Positions 8,190-15,521 of a DNA stretch of 64,000 nucleotides are shown one piece after another. Numbering within the stretch: the first letter of the stretch is position 1; each line of letters begins with the position of its first letter. The notes under the pieces are model-generated. The model was not told the DNA's origin. It did no database searches and saw only the letters and a list, made by a program, of their open reading frames with translations. Where the stretch lies: the NCBI GenBank assembly GCA_040219295.1, contig JAVJST010000011.1:496001-560000 (forward strand). The letters are read 5' to 3'. The DNA comes from JAVJST01 sp040219295 (GTDB taxonomy: Bacteria; Pseudomonadota; Alphaproteobacteria; Rhodospirillales; Casp-alpha2). The translations under genes and the position numbers were made by a program.

Positions 8190-8260
8190 TCACGGCCGGC
8201 CGGGCAGGTAGATCACGTAGTAGGTGAACGCCACGAACAAGACGACGACGAAACCGAGGG
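8190..8260 (-). pseudogene. Remnant of the 3' end of the formate/nitrite transporter gene (copy B)
   Basis: Bases 8183-8239 match 9372-9428, the 3' end of the intact transporter, at 56 of 57 positions (the mismatch is 8203/9392). The reverse strand reads FVAFTYYVIYLPGRP and stop, with the same 9 bases after the stop. Upstream the match ends abruptly and a different hydrophobic run (VALGFVVVL) precedes it, with an in-frame TGA and no good start codon. The near identity shows that this copy is recent or maintained. Confidence 0.75.
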
Positions 8261-8329
8261 CCACAATTCGTGCCGGTTTCCATCATCGAACCCTCGACTA
8301 CTCCACCTGTCTGTCCTCAGAGATGTAGC

Positions 8330-8977
8330 TTAATCGCAAACCAGCGTTCTACCCGTGCTCAAGGCATACCGTTGTACCCCGACTTCTCCAGCACGGCAGA
8401 ACCAGTCCTTTGCAACGGCCTCATCTTGGGGAAATCCATAGTCGCCAAACAAATGGGCGACGCCCAGCGTCAACTCGGCCATCGAGAAACCTTCGCCCGC
8501 TGCCTTCAGAACCAGCCGTCTTCCCTCGCTCCGGTTTTTTTCAACGCCGTCACCGACGAGGTACATCATGCCGATAGAAAAGGTGGCTGCAGTCATGCCG
8601 CTATCGCTTGCGTAGGTTAGAATTTTCAACGCGGTCAAACTGTCGGCTGGGCCGCCTCTGCCAAGATGGTACATCGTTCCGAGCATGAACGCCGCTTCAG
8701 CGTTTCCATCCTCGTAAGCCGACTGAAAATACCCCCGCGCTTCGGCATGGTCCTGCTGAACCCCTAGACCCTTGTAGTAGAGCAAACCTATAAAGAATTG
8801 CGCGTCGGAATTCCCGGATGCTGCAAGCGGTTCCCACTCTGCCAATGCTCGTTCATAATTATGTTGCTCAAACGCCTCTAACCCTTCACCTAGTCCAGCG
8901 CCAGCATGGTTGGAGGAAAGTAGAAACGCCAAGAATACGAAAACAAGACTGACAACGCGCGCCGATCGCTTCAGCAT
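8330..8977 (-). CDS. Secreted Sel1-repeat (TPR-like) protein
   Basis: The 215-aa product begins with a signal peptide (about residues 1-27, ending SSNHAGA) and then carries about four Sel1-like repeats: AQFFIGLLYYKGLGVQQDHA, AAFMLGTMYHLGRGGPADS, ATFSIGMMYLVGDGVEKNRS and AELTLGVAHLFGDYGFPQDE. Such alpha-solenoids act as scaffolds in the periplasm. The start at 8977 is supported by GAGGGG five bases upstream. The gene is AT-richer than the chromosome around it and sits in the islet between transporter 3'-end copies. Its partner is unknown. Confidence 0.8.
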   Translation of the reverse strand: MLKRSARVVSLVFVFLAFLLSSNHAGAGLGEGLEAFEQHNYERALAEWEPLAASGNSDAQFFIGLLYYKGLGVQQDHAEARGYFQSAYEDGNAEAAFMLGTMYHLGRGGPADSLTALKILTYASDSGMTAATFSIGMMYLVGDGVEKNRSEGRRLVLKAAGEGFSMAELTLGVAHLFGDYGFPQDEAVAKDWFCRAGEVGVQRYALSTGRTLVCD

Positions 8978-9378
8978 CAAGCCCCCTCAAGTCGCAATGA
9001 GTGTAGGAACGCTACCCGGCCTGACAACCTCGTGATGATCCGGAGTTGGAGCGGCAGCGCCGATACCCGCAATGGGAGGGCCGGGCGCGGGTGGTGACTG
9101 GGTCGCCGGTGGCAGCCGGGCGTGTCCGACAAGCCGGGCGCGCAACGTTATCTTGATGGAAAGGGATTTTCATCCTGTATTACCTTTTGCTGTTTTGCGA
9201 TGGTGAATATGAAAGCGTGCCGTCCGCCGCCTTGGCAATAAGGGAAGTGCGGGCACCGCTCCGAGTTGTCATTCCCGCGAAAGCGGGAATCCGGGGATAC
9301 GGCGGCTGGACCCCCGCCTGCGCGGGGGTGACGGATTGACATTCATCGTGCCGAAAAGGAGTTGATGGCTACCGGAAC
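8978..9378. other. Intergenic region with REP-like palindromes
   Basis: This 400-base gap holds no convincing gene. Its right part (9268-9332) carries two strong hairpins, ATTCCCGC-gaaa-GCGGGAAT at 9271-9290 and CCCCCGC-ctgc-GCGGGGG at 9311-9328, in the arrangement of the widespread 'cattcccgcgaaagcgggaatcc ... cccccgc' bacterial intergenic repeat. The short reading frame across it is the usual spurious translation of that repeat. Confidence 0.6.
9268..9332. repeat. REP-like double-palindrome element
   Basis: Two GC-rich hairpins, stems of 8 and 7 bases with 4-base loops, are separated by 20 bases. This matches the layout of a common dispersed intergenic repeat of proteobacteria. It lies 50 bases beyond the stop codon of the formate/nitrite transporter gene and could also stabilise or end that transcript. 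Confidence 0.6.
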
Positions 9379-10218
9379 TCACGGCCGGCCGCGCAGGTAG
9401 ATCACGTAGTAGGTGAACGCCACGAACACGCCGCCGCCGATCACGTTGCCGACGGTCACCGGAACCAGGTTGGCGACGAGGCCGCCGACAGTCACGCCTT
9501 CGGCGCCGGCGAACATGGCGAGCGGGATGAAGAACATGTTGGCGATCGAGTGTTCGAAACCGAGCGCGACGAAGGCCGAGATCGGAAACACGATGCAGAG
9601 GATCTTCGAGCCCGCCGTGCGCGCCGAGAAACACAGCCAGACCGCGAGGCAGACCAGCGTGTTGCAGAGAATGCCGCGGACCAGCGCGGTGACGAATGGC
9701 AATTCAGTCTTCGCCTTGGCGATGGCCACGGCGTTGTCGAGCACCGCGCCGCCGCCCAGCATCAGGAACCCGGACAGCGACGCGAGAAACGCCATCGCGA
9801 CCGCACCGGCGAAATTGCCGGCGTACGAAAAAAACCAGTTCCTCAGCAGCCCCGCCAGCGGCACCGTGCCGTGCGCCCAGCCCATGACGATCAGGTTGTT
9901 GCCGGTGAACAGCTCCGCCCCGCCGACGACGACGAGAACGAGACCCAGCGAGAACGCCAGGCCGCCGAGCAGCCGCGTCGGCCCGAAGCCGAGGCCGCTG
10001 TCGGTGATGGCGACGAGGTAGAACATCCCGCCGAACGCGATGAACGCGCCGGCCAGCACGGCGAGAGCCAGCAACGGCAGGGTAGCGAGCGCGGCCTTGG
10101 ATACGCCGGCGGTTTCGATCCGATGCGCCATCTCCGCCGGGGCGTAGGCGTCGATGCCCGCGGGGTTAACAGCGGGGCTAATAGCGGGATGAATGGCCGG
10201 GTTGATCTGTTCGCTCAT
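9379..10218 (-). CDS. Formate/nitrite transporter (FNT) family channel
   Basis: This 279-aa inner-membrane protein matches the FocA/NirC family. After a proline-rich N-terminus (NPAIHPAISPAVNPAG) it has six hydrophobic helices, and the motifs GGAELFTGNNLIVMG, RGILCNTLVCLAVWLCF and GFEHSIANMFFIPLAM are family signatures, including the pore-lining TGNN and EHSIANM. It would move formate, nitrite or a similar small anion. The ATG at 10218 has GGAG 8 bases upstream. A FixK/Fnr-type box 56-69 bases before the start suggests low-oxygen control. The 3' end of this gene is duplicated twice downstream (8183 and 7522). Confidence 0.92.
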   Translation of the reverse strand: MSEQINPAIHPAISPAVNPAGIDAYAPAEMAHRIETAGVSKAALATLPLLALAVLAGAFIAFGGMFYLVAITDSGLGFGPTRLLGGLAFSLGLVLVVVGGAELFTGNNLIVMGWAHGTVPLAGLLRNWFFSYAGNFAGAVAMAFLASLSGFLMLGGGAVLDNAVAIAKAKTELPFVTALVRGILCNTLVCLAVWLCFSARTAGSKILCIVFPISAFVALGFEHSIANMFFIPLAMFAGAEGVTVGGLVANLVPVTVGNVIGGGVFVAFTYYVIYLRGRP

Positions 10219-10273
10219 GCAGCGTCTCCTTCCGTGGTCGTCATCCCATACACCGCGCGGCGAAGGCAGCGCC

Positions 10274-10287
10274 TTGCGCCAGATCAA
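10274..10287. promoter_or_regulatory. Fnr/FixK-type box upstream of the FNT gene
   Basis: TTGCGCCAGATCAA fits the Fnr/FixK pattern TTG(A/C)-N6-(T/G)CAA exactly. On the reverse strand it is followed 21-23 bases later by TGTATGGG, a possible -10 region, which is the spacing of an activator-dependent class II promoter reading into the transporter gene. It lies in the 134-base gap shared with divergent cbiD. Confidence 0.55.
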
Positions 10288-10305
10288 AAAACCGTCGTCT
10301 CGGGG

Positions 10306-10320
10306 CATGAAAGGTTCATG
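10306..10320. promoter_or_regulatory. Inverted repeat in the cbiD leader
   Basis: CATGAAAGGTTCATG is a perfect 6-base inverted repeat around a 3-base centre, placed 33-47 bases before the cbiD ATG. It could be an operator or a short leader hairpin. No cobalamin riboswitch is seen here. Confidence 0.3.
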
Positions 10321-10352
10321 ACACGCGGCGCTGGGTTGCCCAGAATGCCGCC

Positions 10353-11501
10353 ATGAGTGCACCCGTCGACGATACCCGGAAACCGGACACCGAAGCGCGC
10401 AAACCCGGCGGCGACCTGCGCAAGGGCTGGACGACCGGCGCCTGCGCGACGGCCGCCGCCACGGCCGCCTACGAGGCCCTGGTCGCGGGACACTTCCCCG
10501 ATCCGGTCCGGATCACCCTGCCCCGGGGGCTGACGCCCGCGTTCGCGCTCAACCGCGAGTCCCTGTCCGATGACGTCGCAACGGTCGGCATCATCAAGGA
10601 CGCGGGCGACGATCCCGACGTCACCCACGGCGCCGAGATCGTTGCCGAGGTCCGGCGCGGCGCCGCCGGCAGCGGCGTGACGTTCTTCGCGGGCGCGGGC
10701 GTCGGCACGGTGACGCTGCCGGGTCTGCCGCTCGCGGTCGGCGAGCCCGCGATCAATCCGAAGCCGCGCGAGATGATCCAGGGCAACCTGATGGCTGCCG
10801 CCGAGCGGCTCGGCGGCTTTACCGATATCGCGGTGACCGTTTCGATTCCCGACGGCGAGCTGATGGCCCAGAAGACCATGAACGGGCGGCTCGGCATCGT
10901 GGGCGGCCTCTCGGTCCTCGGCACCACCGGCGTGGTCGTGCCCTATTCCTGCGCGTCGTGGATTCATTCGATCCACCGCGGCGTGGATGTCGCCCGCGCC
11001 GCCGGCATCACGCATATCGCCGCGGCCACCGGCTCGACGTCCGAGAACGCGGTGCGCGCGATCTACGGTCTGGGCGAGCAGGCGCTGATCGACATGGGCG
11101 ACTTCGCCGGCGGGCTGTTGAAGTACCTGCGCGAGCACCCGGTACCGAAACTCACCATCGCCAGCGGCTTCGGCAAGATGAGCAAGCTGGCGCAGGGGCA
11201 CATGGACCTGCACTCGGCGCGCTCGAGTATCGACCTCGAGGCGCTGAGCCGCACCGCCGGGGTGCTCGGCGCCGACGCCGACCTGCAGGCCGCGATCCTC
11301 GACGCCAATACCGCGCTCGGCGCGCACCGTCTCTGCGCGGCGCAGGACATCCCGCTGGCCGACGCCGTCGCGCGCCAGGCCCGCGAAGCGGCGCTCGCCA
11401 TCGTCGCCGGCGGCGTCGACATCGAGGTCATCATCTTCGACCGAGAGGGCAGGATGATCGGCCGCACCCACAACGACTTCATGGGCGGCAGCCGGTCATG
11501 A
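10353..11501 (+). CDS. cbiD: Cobalt-precorrin-5B C1-methyltransferase
   Basis: This 382-aa enzyme methylates C1 of (cobalt-)precorrin-5B using S-adenosylmethionine. KGWTTGACATAAATAAYEAL near the N-terminus, the glycine-rich VTFFAGAGVGTVTLPGL and INPKPREMI are diagnostic of CbiD, as is the later ATGSTSENAVRAIYG. CbiD belongs to the cobalt-early route and replaces CobF of the oxygen-dependent pathway. The stop overlaps the cobK start as ATGA. It is divergent from the FNT gene. Confidence 0.95.
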   Translation: MSAPVDDTRKPDTEARKPGGDLRKGWTTGACATAAATAAYEALVAGHFPDPVRITLPRGLTPAFALNRESLSDDVATVGIIKDAGDDPDVTHGAEIVAEVRRGAAGSGVTFFAGAGVGTVTLPGLPLAVGEPAINPKPREMIQGNLMAAAERLGGFTDIAVTVSIPDGELMAQKTMNGRLGIVGGLSVLGTTGVVVPYSCASWIHSIHRGVDVARAAGITHIAAATGSTSENAVRAIYGLGEQALIDMGDFAGGLLKYLREHPVPKLTIASGFGKMSKLAQGHMDLHSARSSIDLEALSRTAGVLGADADLQAAILDANTALGAHRLCAAQDIPLADAVARQAREAALAIVAGGVDIEVIIFDREGRMIGRTHNDFMGGSRS

Positions 11502-12262
11502 GCCGCCGCCTGCTGATCCTCGGCGGCACGACGGAGGCCCGCCAACTCGCCGAGCGGACCGTCGCACGATGGGGCGACGATCTGACCGTCACGACGTCGC
11601 TGGCGGGCCGCACCCGTGACGCGATGTTGCCCGCGGGCGAGGTGCGCTCGGGCGGGTTCGGCGGCACCGCGGGCCTGGCCGCCTATCTGACCGACGAGGC
11701 CGTGGATCTGGTGGTCGACGCGACCCACCCGTTCGCCGCGGAAATCTCGGCCCATGCGGCCGACGCGGCGGCGGCGGCGAACGTGCCCCGTCTGCTGCTC
11801 GTCCGGCCGCCGTGGACATTGCCCGAAGGCCTCGAGGTTCACCGCACGCCGGACATCGAGGGCGCTGCGTTCGCGCTCGCGGCGCTCGGCGCCTCGACGG
11901 TCCTGGTCACCATCGGCCATCGCGGACTGGAGGGTCTCAAGCGGCTCGATGCCAGGCTCGTCGTCCGCCAGATCGAGACCCACGAAGCGCCCCTGCCGCT
12001 GGACAACGCGGTGCGCATCGTCGACCGGCCGCCCTATACGCTGGCCGGAGAGCTTGCGCTGATGCGCGGGCACGGCGTCGACGCCGTGCTGACCAAGGAA
12101 AGCGGCGGCGCGGCGACGGCGGCCAAGCTGCAGGCGGCGGCCGATCTCGGCATTCCCGTCGTCATGATCGAACGGCCGCCGCTGCCGCCCGGCGACATCG
12201 CCGACAGCGTCGACGCGGCCATGGACTGGATTGCCGCGCAACTCGATGGGCTCGGGCCCTAG
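11498..12262 (+). CDS. cobK: Precorrin-6A / cobalt-precorrin-6A reductase
   Basis: The 254-aa enzyme reduces the corrin macrocycle of precorrin-6A with NADPH. The N-terminal RLLILGGTTEARQLAE is the dinucleotide-binding start of CobK/CbiJ, and VDATHPFAAEISAHA, TIGHRGLEG and VLTKESGGAAT are conserved. The ATG at 11498 overlaps the cbiD stop by 4 bases, so the two are translationally coupled. The 3' end converges with cobM and overlaps it by 4 bases, leaving no room for a terminator between the two operons. Confidence 0.94.
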   Translation: MSRRLLILGGTTEARQLAERTVARWGDDLTVTTSLAGRTRDAMLPAGEVRSGGFGGTAGLAAYLTDEAVDLVVDATHPFAAEISAHAADAAAAANVPRLLLVRPPWTLPEGLEVHRTPDIEGAAFALAALGASTVLVTIGHRGLEGLKRLDARLVVRQIETHEAPLPLDNAVRIVDRPPYTLAGELALMRGHGVDAVLTKESGGAATAAKLQAAADLGIPVVMIERPPLPPGDIADSVDAAMDWIAAQLDGLGP

Positions 12263-13020
12263 CCGGCCTTGGGCCGCAGCACGTGGTGGTGATCGGGCGC
12301 GTAGAGCCGGCTGTCGTCGAACGCTGCGTCGCCCAGCACATGCCCGACGAGGATCAGCGCGGTGCGCGTGAACCCCGCCGCCTTCACCTTGTCGCGGATA
12401 TCGGCGAGCGTGCCGGTGACGATCTGCTGATCCGGCCAGGTCACCCGGTAGGCGACGACGACCGGACAATCGGCGCCATAATGCGGCGTCAGCTCGCGTA
12501 CCACCTTGGCCAGGTTGTTGACCGACAGGTGGATCGCCAGGGTCGCGCCGGTCCGGCCCAGGGTTTCGAGGTCTTCGCCCGGCGGCATGCCCGAGCTGCG
12601 CACCGCGGTGCGGGTCAGGATCACCGTCTGGCTGACATCGGGCAGCGTCAGTTCGCGGCCGATGGCGGCGGCCGCGGCGGCATAGGCCGAAACCCCCGGC
12701 GTCACGTCGTAGGGAATGCCGAGGGCGTCGAGCCGGCGCATCTGTTCGGCGATCGCGCCGTAGATCGACGGGTCGCCGGAATGGACCCGGGCGACGTCGA
12801 GGCCGCCGGCATGCGCCGCCTCGATCTCGGCGACGATCTCGTCCAGGTTCATCGGTGCCGTGTCGAGCACGCGGGCATCGGCCGGCGCCTCGGCGACGAC
12901 CTCGGGCGGCACCAGCGATCCGGCGTACAGCACCACCGGCGCCCGGCGGATGATGTCGAGCGCGCGGACGGTGATCAGGTCGGGTGCGCCGGGCCCGGCA
13001 CCGATGAAATGGACGGTCAT
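12259..13020 (-). CDS. cobM: Precorrin-4 C11-methyltransferase
   Basis: This 253-aa tetrapyrrole methylase transfers a methyl group from SAM to C11 of precorrin-4. VHFIGAGPGAPDLITVRA is the family's N-terminal SAM site, VARVHSGDPSIYGAIAEQ is the second, and LPDVSQTVILTR is typical of CobM/CbiF. It is the last gene of the cbiX-to-cobM operon, 15 bases after the RcnB/CigR-like gene, and it overlaps convergent cobK by 4 bases. Confidence 0.95.
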   Translation of the reverse strand: MTVHFIGAGPGAPDLITVRALDIIRRAPVVLYAGSLVPPEVVAEAPADARVLDTAPMNLDEIVAEIEAAHAGGLDVARVHSGDPSIYGAIAEQMRRLDALGIPYDVTPGVSAYAAAAAAIGRELTLPDVSQTVILTRTAVRSSGMPPGEDLETLGRTGATLAIHLSVNNLAKVVRELTPHYGADCPVVVAYRVTWPDQQIVTGTLADIRDKVKAAGFTRTALILVGHVLGDAAFDDSRLYAPDHHHVLRPKAG

Positions 13021-13035
13021 GCTGGGTTAGATCTC

Positions 13036-13683
13036 CTACTGGTTCCCGCCGTTGAGGATTTGCGGCAACGCCTGGATGACCGGCACGACCTCCGGCGGGA
13101 TGACGTCGGGCAGCGAGTCGATCACCGCACCGGTCACTTCCTCGATGATCAGCACGTCGTCGTCGACGATCACGCGGCGCTGGCCCTCGGGCAGGTCGGG
13201 GAGAACGGTGTCGAGCTCGGCGGGCAGCGCCGATGCACTGAGGCCAGGCGGCAACGCACCGCTTTCCTCGAGTTTGCGCTGCAGACCCGGCGGCAGCTGG
13301 CCCCGTTCGGCCAGTTGCTTGGCGAGGCCCGGCGGCAAGCCGCCGGCGCGGCCCTTGTTCTTGCTCTTGTCCTGCTTGTCCTTCTTGCCCTTATTCTTCT
13401 TGCCGGATGCTTCGGCATCCGCATCGTCGTCGGCATCCGCATCGTCGTCCCTGGCCTTGCCGCTGCCGGTGGTGGCGATGATGACATCGCGAACGATGTC
13501 GCCGACACTGATGTCCGTGTCCTCCGACTGCTGCGCTTCGGCCAGCTTCTCGAAGAAGCCGCGCAGAACGGCCGATTCGTGATCGCCGATCACCGACTGG
13601 GGCGTCGGCGTATCGCTCTGGGCCAGCGCGGGACCCGCGATAAACACAAGAACGAACGTCAGGGCGTAGGCGAACGGTTTCAT
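13036..13683 (-). CDS. Periplasmic RcnB/CigR-like protein with Asp- and Lys-rich linker
   Basis: This 215-aa protein has a signal peptide (1-21, cleavage after ALA). It then has an acidic run rich in Asp/Ala at 79-91, a Lys-rich run at 95-111, and three proline repeats of the type LPPGL at 116, 130 and 144 (GLPPGLAKQLAERGQLPPGL region). The end, RRVIVDDDVLIIEEVTGAVID (about 169-189), resembles the C-terminal motif of RcnB/CigR-type periplasmic proteins, and RcnB is tied to nickel/cobalt homeostasis in E. coli. Its ATG overlaps the cbiG-cobJ stop as ATGA. A role in periplasmic cobalt handling is inferred from family resemblance and context. The resemblance is from memory of the motifs, not from a search. 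Confidence 0.55.
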   Translation of the reverse strand: MKPFAYALTFVLVFIAGPALAQSDTPTPQSVIGDHESAVLRGFFEKLAEAQQSEDTDISVGDIVRDVIIATTGSGKARDDDADADDDADAEASGKKNKGKKDKQDKSKNKGRAGGLPPGLAKQLAERGQLPPGLQRKLEESGALPPGLSASALPAELDTVLPDLPEGQRRVIVDDDVLIIEEVTGAVIDSLPDVIPPEVVPVIQALPQILNGGNQ

Positions 13684-15521
13684 GATCCGGTTTTCTCCCG
13701 CTTGGCATCCGGTCCGATATCGAACTTGGCGGCGTATCCGCGCGGGGTATAGACCCATGCCCGGCCGCCGCGTTCGATCAGCCGCGACTGCGAATTGCCG
13801 ATCAACACGAGGGTCAGCATATCAGCACTGTCGGGGCCCAGGTCAGTGAGCCGGATCACGTCGATGGTTTCGCCGGGCCGGCCTAGGTTTCGCGCCAGGA
13901 CGACCGGCGTATCCGCCGGCCGGCCAGTCAGCAGGATATCCCGGGCCGCCTCGATCTGGTGGCGGCGGCGTTTCGACACCGGGTTGTAGAGCGCGACGAC
14001 GAAATCGGCATGCGCCGCGCCCTCGAGGCGCTGCACGATGGCATCCCACGGGGTCAACAGATCGGAAAGCGAGATGGTGCAGAAATCATGCCCGATGGGC
14101 GCGCCGATCCGTGCGGCGGCAGCCTGGATCGCGGAGACGCCCGGCGACACCGAAACCTCGACCCGGTTCCAGTCGGCGCGGTCCTCATGGTCGAGCAGTT
14201 CGAACACCAGCGTCGCCAGGGCATAGATGCCCGCATCGCCGGAACAGACCAGCGCCACGGAACGGCCTTCCGCCGCGAGGTCGAGCGCCTTGCGGACGCG
14301 GGCTTCTTCCTCCGCCAGTTCCGAGTGGTGGCGCGTCTTGCCGGCGATCAGCTCGTCGACGAGATCGAGATAGAGACCGTAACCGACCACGTCGCTGGCC
14401 GCCGCGAGCTGGCGGCTGACCTCGGGCGTGCGCCACCCTGCCTGGCCGGGACCGATGCCGACGACGGCGAGACGCCCACGCGGATGGCCGACGGCGGCGC
14501 CGTCGATCGGGTCCGGCGCGCGGGCAATGGCACAGGTCGCGCGAACCGACTTGCACTTCGGCACGATCAGTTCGCCTGCCGCGCCGACCGCCGCCAGCGC
14601 CGCCCCCTCGGAAACGCCGTGACAGCCGGTCTCGTTGAATACGACATCGGATGGCGTCACGAGACGCGGTGCCTCCGCCTCCAAGGCATCCGCCGGAAAG
14701 AACCGCGCCGGCACGCCGAGGTGCGCGGCAAGCGCATGGACCGCCGGTTCGTCCGCCTTGAGATCGAGGGATACGACGCAGGCGATGGCATTCCGCGACA
14801 GCTTGTTGTCCGCAAGCGTACCTAGAACAAGCTCACGTAACTCGGCCGGATCGCAATTGCGTTCGCAGCCCACACCGACGACGAGGGATTGTGGCCGGTA
14901 CACGAGATCACATTGGTTCTCTTCAACAGTTTCCGGTCCGGCATACACCCGAACACGATCCGGGGACCCATTTCCGTGCCGATCGGGGGTTAACCAGCCC
15001 GGCACCGGATCGACGCCTTCGACGAGAAGTTGTGCGCCGGCCAGCAGGCGCGCCGTGGCGTCCTTGACCGAGGCGGGATTCTCCAGCCGCCAGCCGGCCG
15101 GCGGATCGTCGAGCGCGACGCCGAGCCGCGTGTCGCTCGCGGTGGTGATCGCCGCCGCGCCGCCGATGACTCCGGCAATGGTCGCGGCAAGCTGGTTGGC
15201 GCCGTGGTGGCCGCCGAGCAACGGCACCACGGTGGAACCGTCACCGGCGACGGCAATCACCGGTGGCTCCGCGCCCTTGTCGCCGAGCACCGGCGCCAGG
15301 CTGCGGATCAGGATGCCGGCGGCGCACACGCCGACAATCGTCGTCTGGGCGGTGAACAGGCCGCGCAGGTGATCGGGCGCGACCTCGAACGTTTGATCGA
15401 CGCCCGCCGTCACGCGGCCCACGAGCCCATGGATACGCGCGCCCGGAACGACGGCGCGGATCTGTTCGGCGAGCCCGACCGCCGCCTGATCGAGAACGAT
15501 AATCGCTGTCACGCCGGTCAT
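13680..15521 (-). CDS. cbiG-cobJ: CbiG-CobJ fusion: cobalt-precorrin-5A hydrolase and precorrin-3B C17-methyltransferase
   Basis: The 613-aa product joins two enzymes. Residues 1 to about 345 are CbiG, which opens the delta-lactone and releases C20 as acetaldehyde in the cobalt-early route. It has PVIAVAGDGSTVVPLLGGHHGANQ-type motifs at 87-110, SLVVGVGCERNC at 212-223 and ETGCHGVSEGAAL at 297-309. From about residue 350 it is CobJ/CbiH, which contracts the ring and methylates C17: RLAVVGIGPGQ, VALVCSGDAGIYALA and VALYNPVSKRR. No stop or frame shift separates them. The ATG at 15521 overlaps the cobI stop by 4 bases, and the 3' end overlaps the next start in the same way. Confidence 0.93.
   Translation of the reverse strand: MTGVTAIIVLDQAAVGLAEQIRAVVPGARIHGLVGRVTAGVDQTFEVAPDHLRGLFTAQTTIVGVCAAGILIRSLAPVLGDKGAEPPVIAVAGDGSTVVPLLGGHHGANQLAATIAGVIGGAAAITTASDTRLGVALDDPPAGWRLENPASVKDATARLLAGAQLLVEGVDPVPGWLTPDRHGNGSPDRVRVYAGPETVEENQCDLVYRPQSLVVGVGCERNCDPAELRELVLGTLADNKLSRNAIACVVSLDLKADEPAVHALAAHLGVPARFFPADALEAEAPRLVTPSDVVFNETGCHGVSEGAALAAVGAAGELIVPKCKSVRATCAIARAPDPIDGAAVGHPRGRLAVVGIGPGQAGWRTPEVSRQLAAASDVVGYGLYLDLVDELIAGKTRHHSELAEEEARVRKALDLAAEGRSVALVCSGDAGIYALATLVFELLDHEDRADWNRVEVSVSPGVSAIQAAAARIGAPIGHDFCTISLSDLLTPWDAIVQRLEGAAHADFVVALYNPVSKRRRHQIEAARDILLTGRPADTPVVLARNLGRPGETIDVIRLTDLGPDSADMLTLVLIGNSQSRLIERGGRAWVYTPRGYAAKFDIGPDAKREKTGS

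Noticed and set aside
8183..8286. Copy B of the transporter 3' end as a real small membrane protein (FVVVLFVAFTYYVIYLPGRP).
   Set aside because: The frame has no start codon with a ribosome binding site and an in-frame TGA lies directly upstream; near identity to the FNT tail explains it better.
9148..9342. Small reading frame across the intergenic repeat.
   Set aside because: Its translation is the well-known artefact of the REP-like palindromic repeat.
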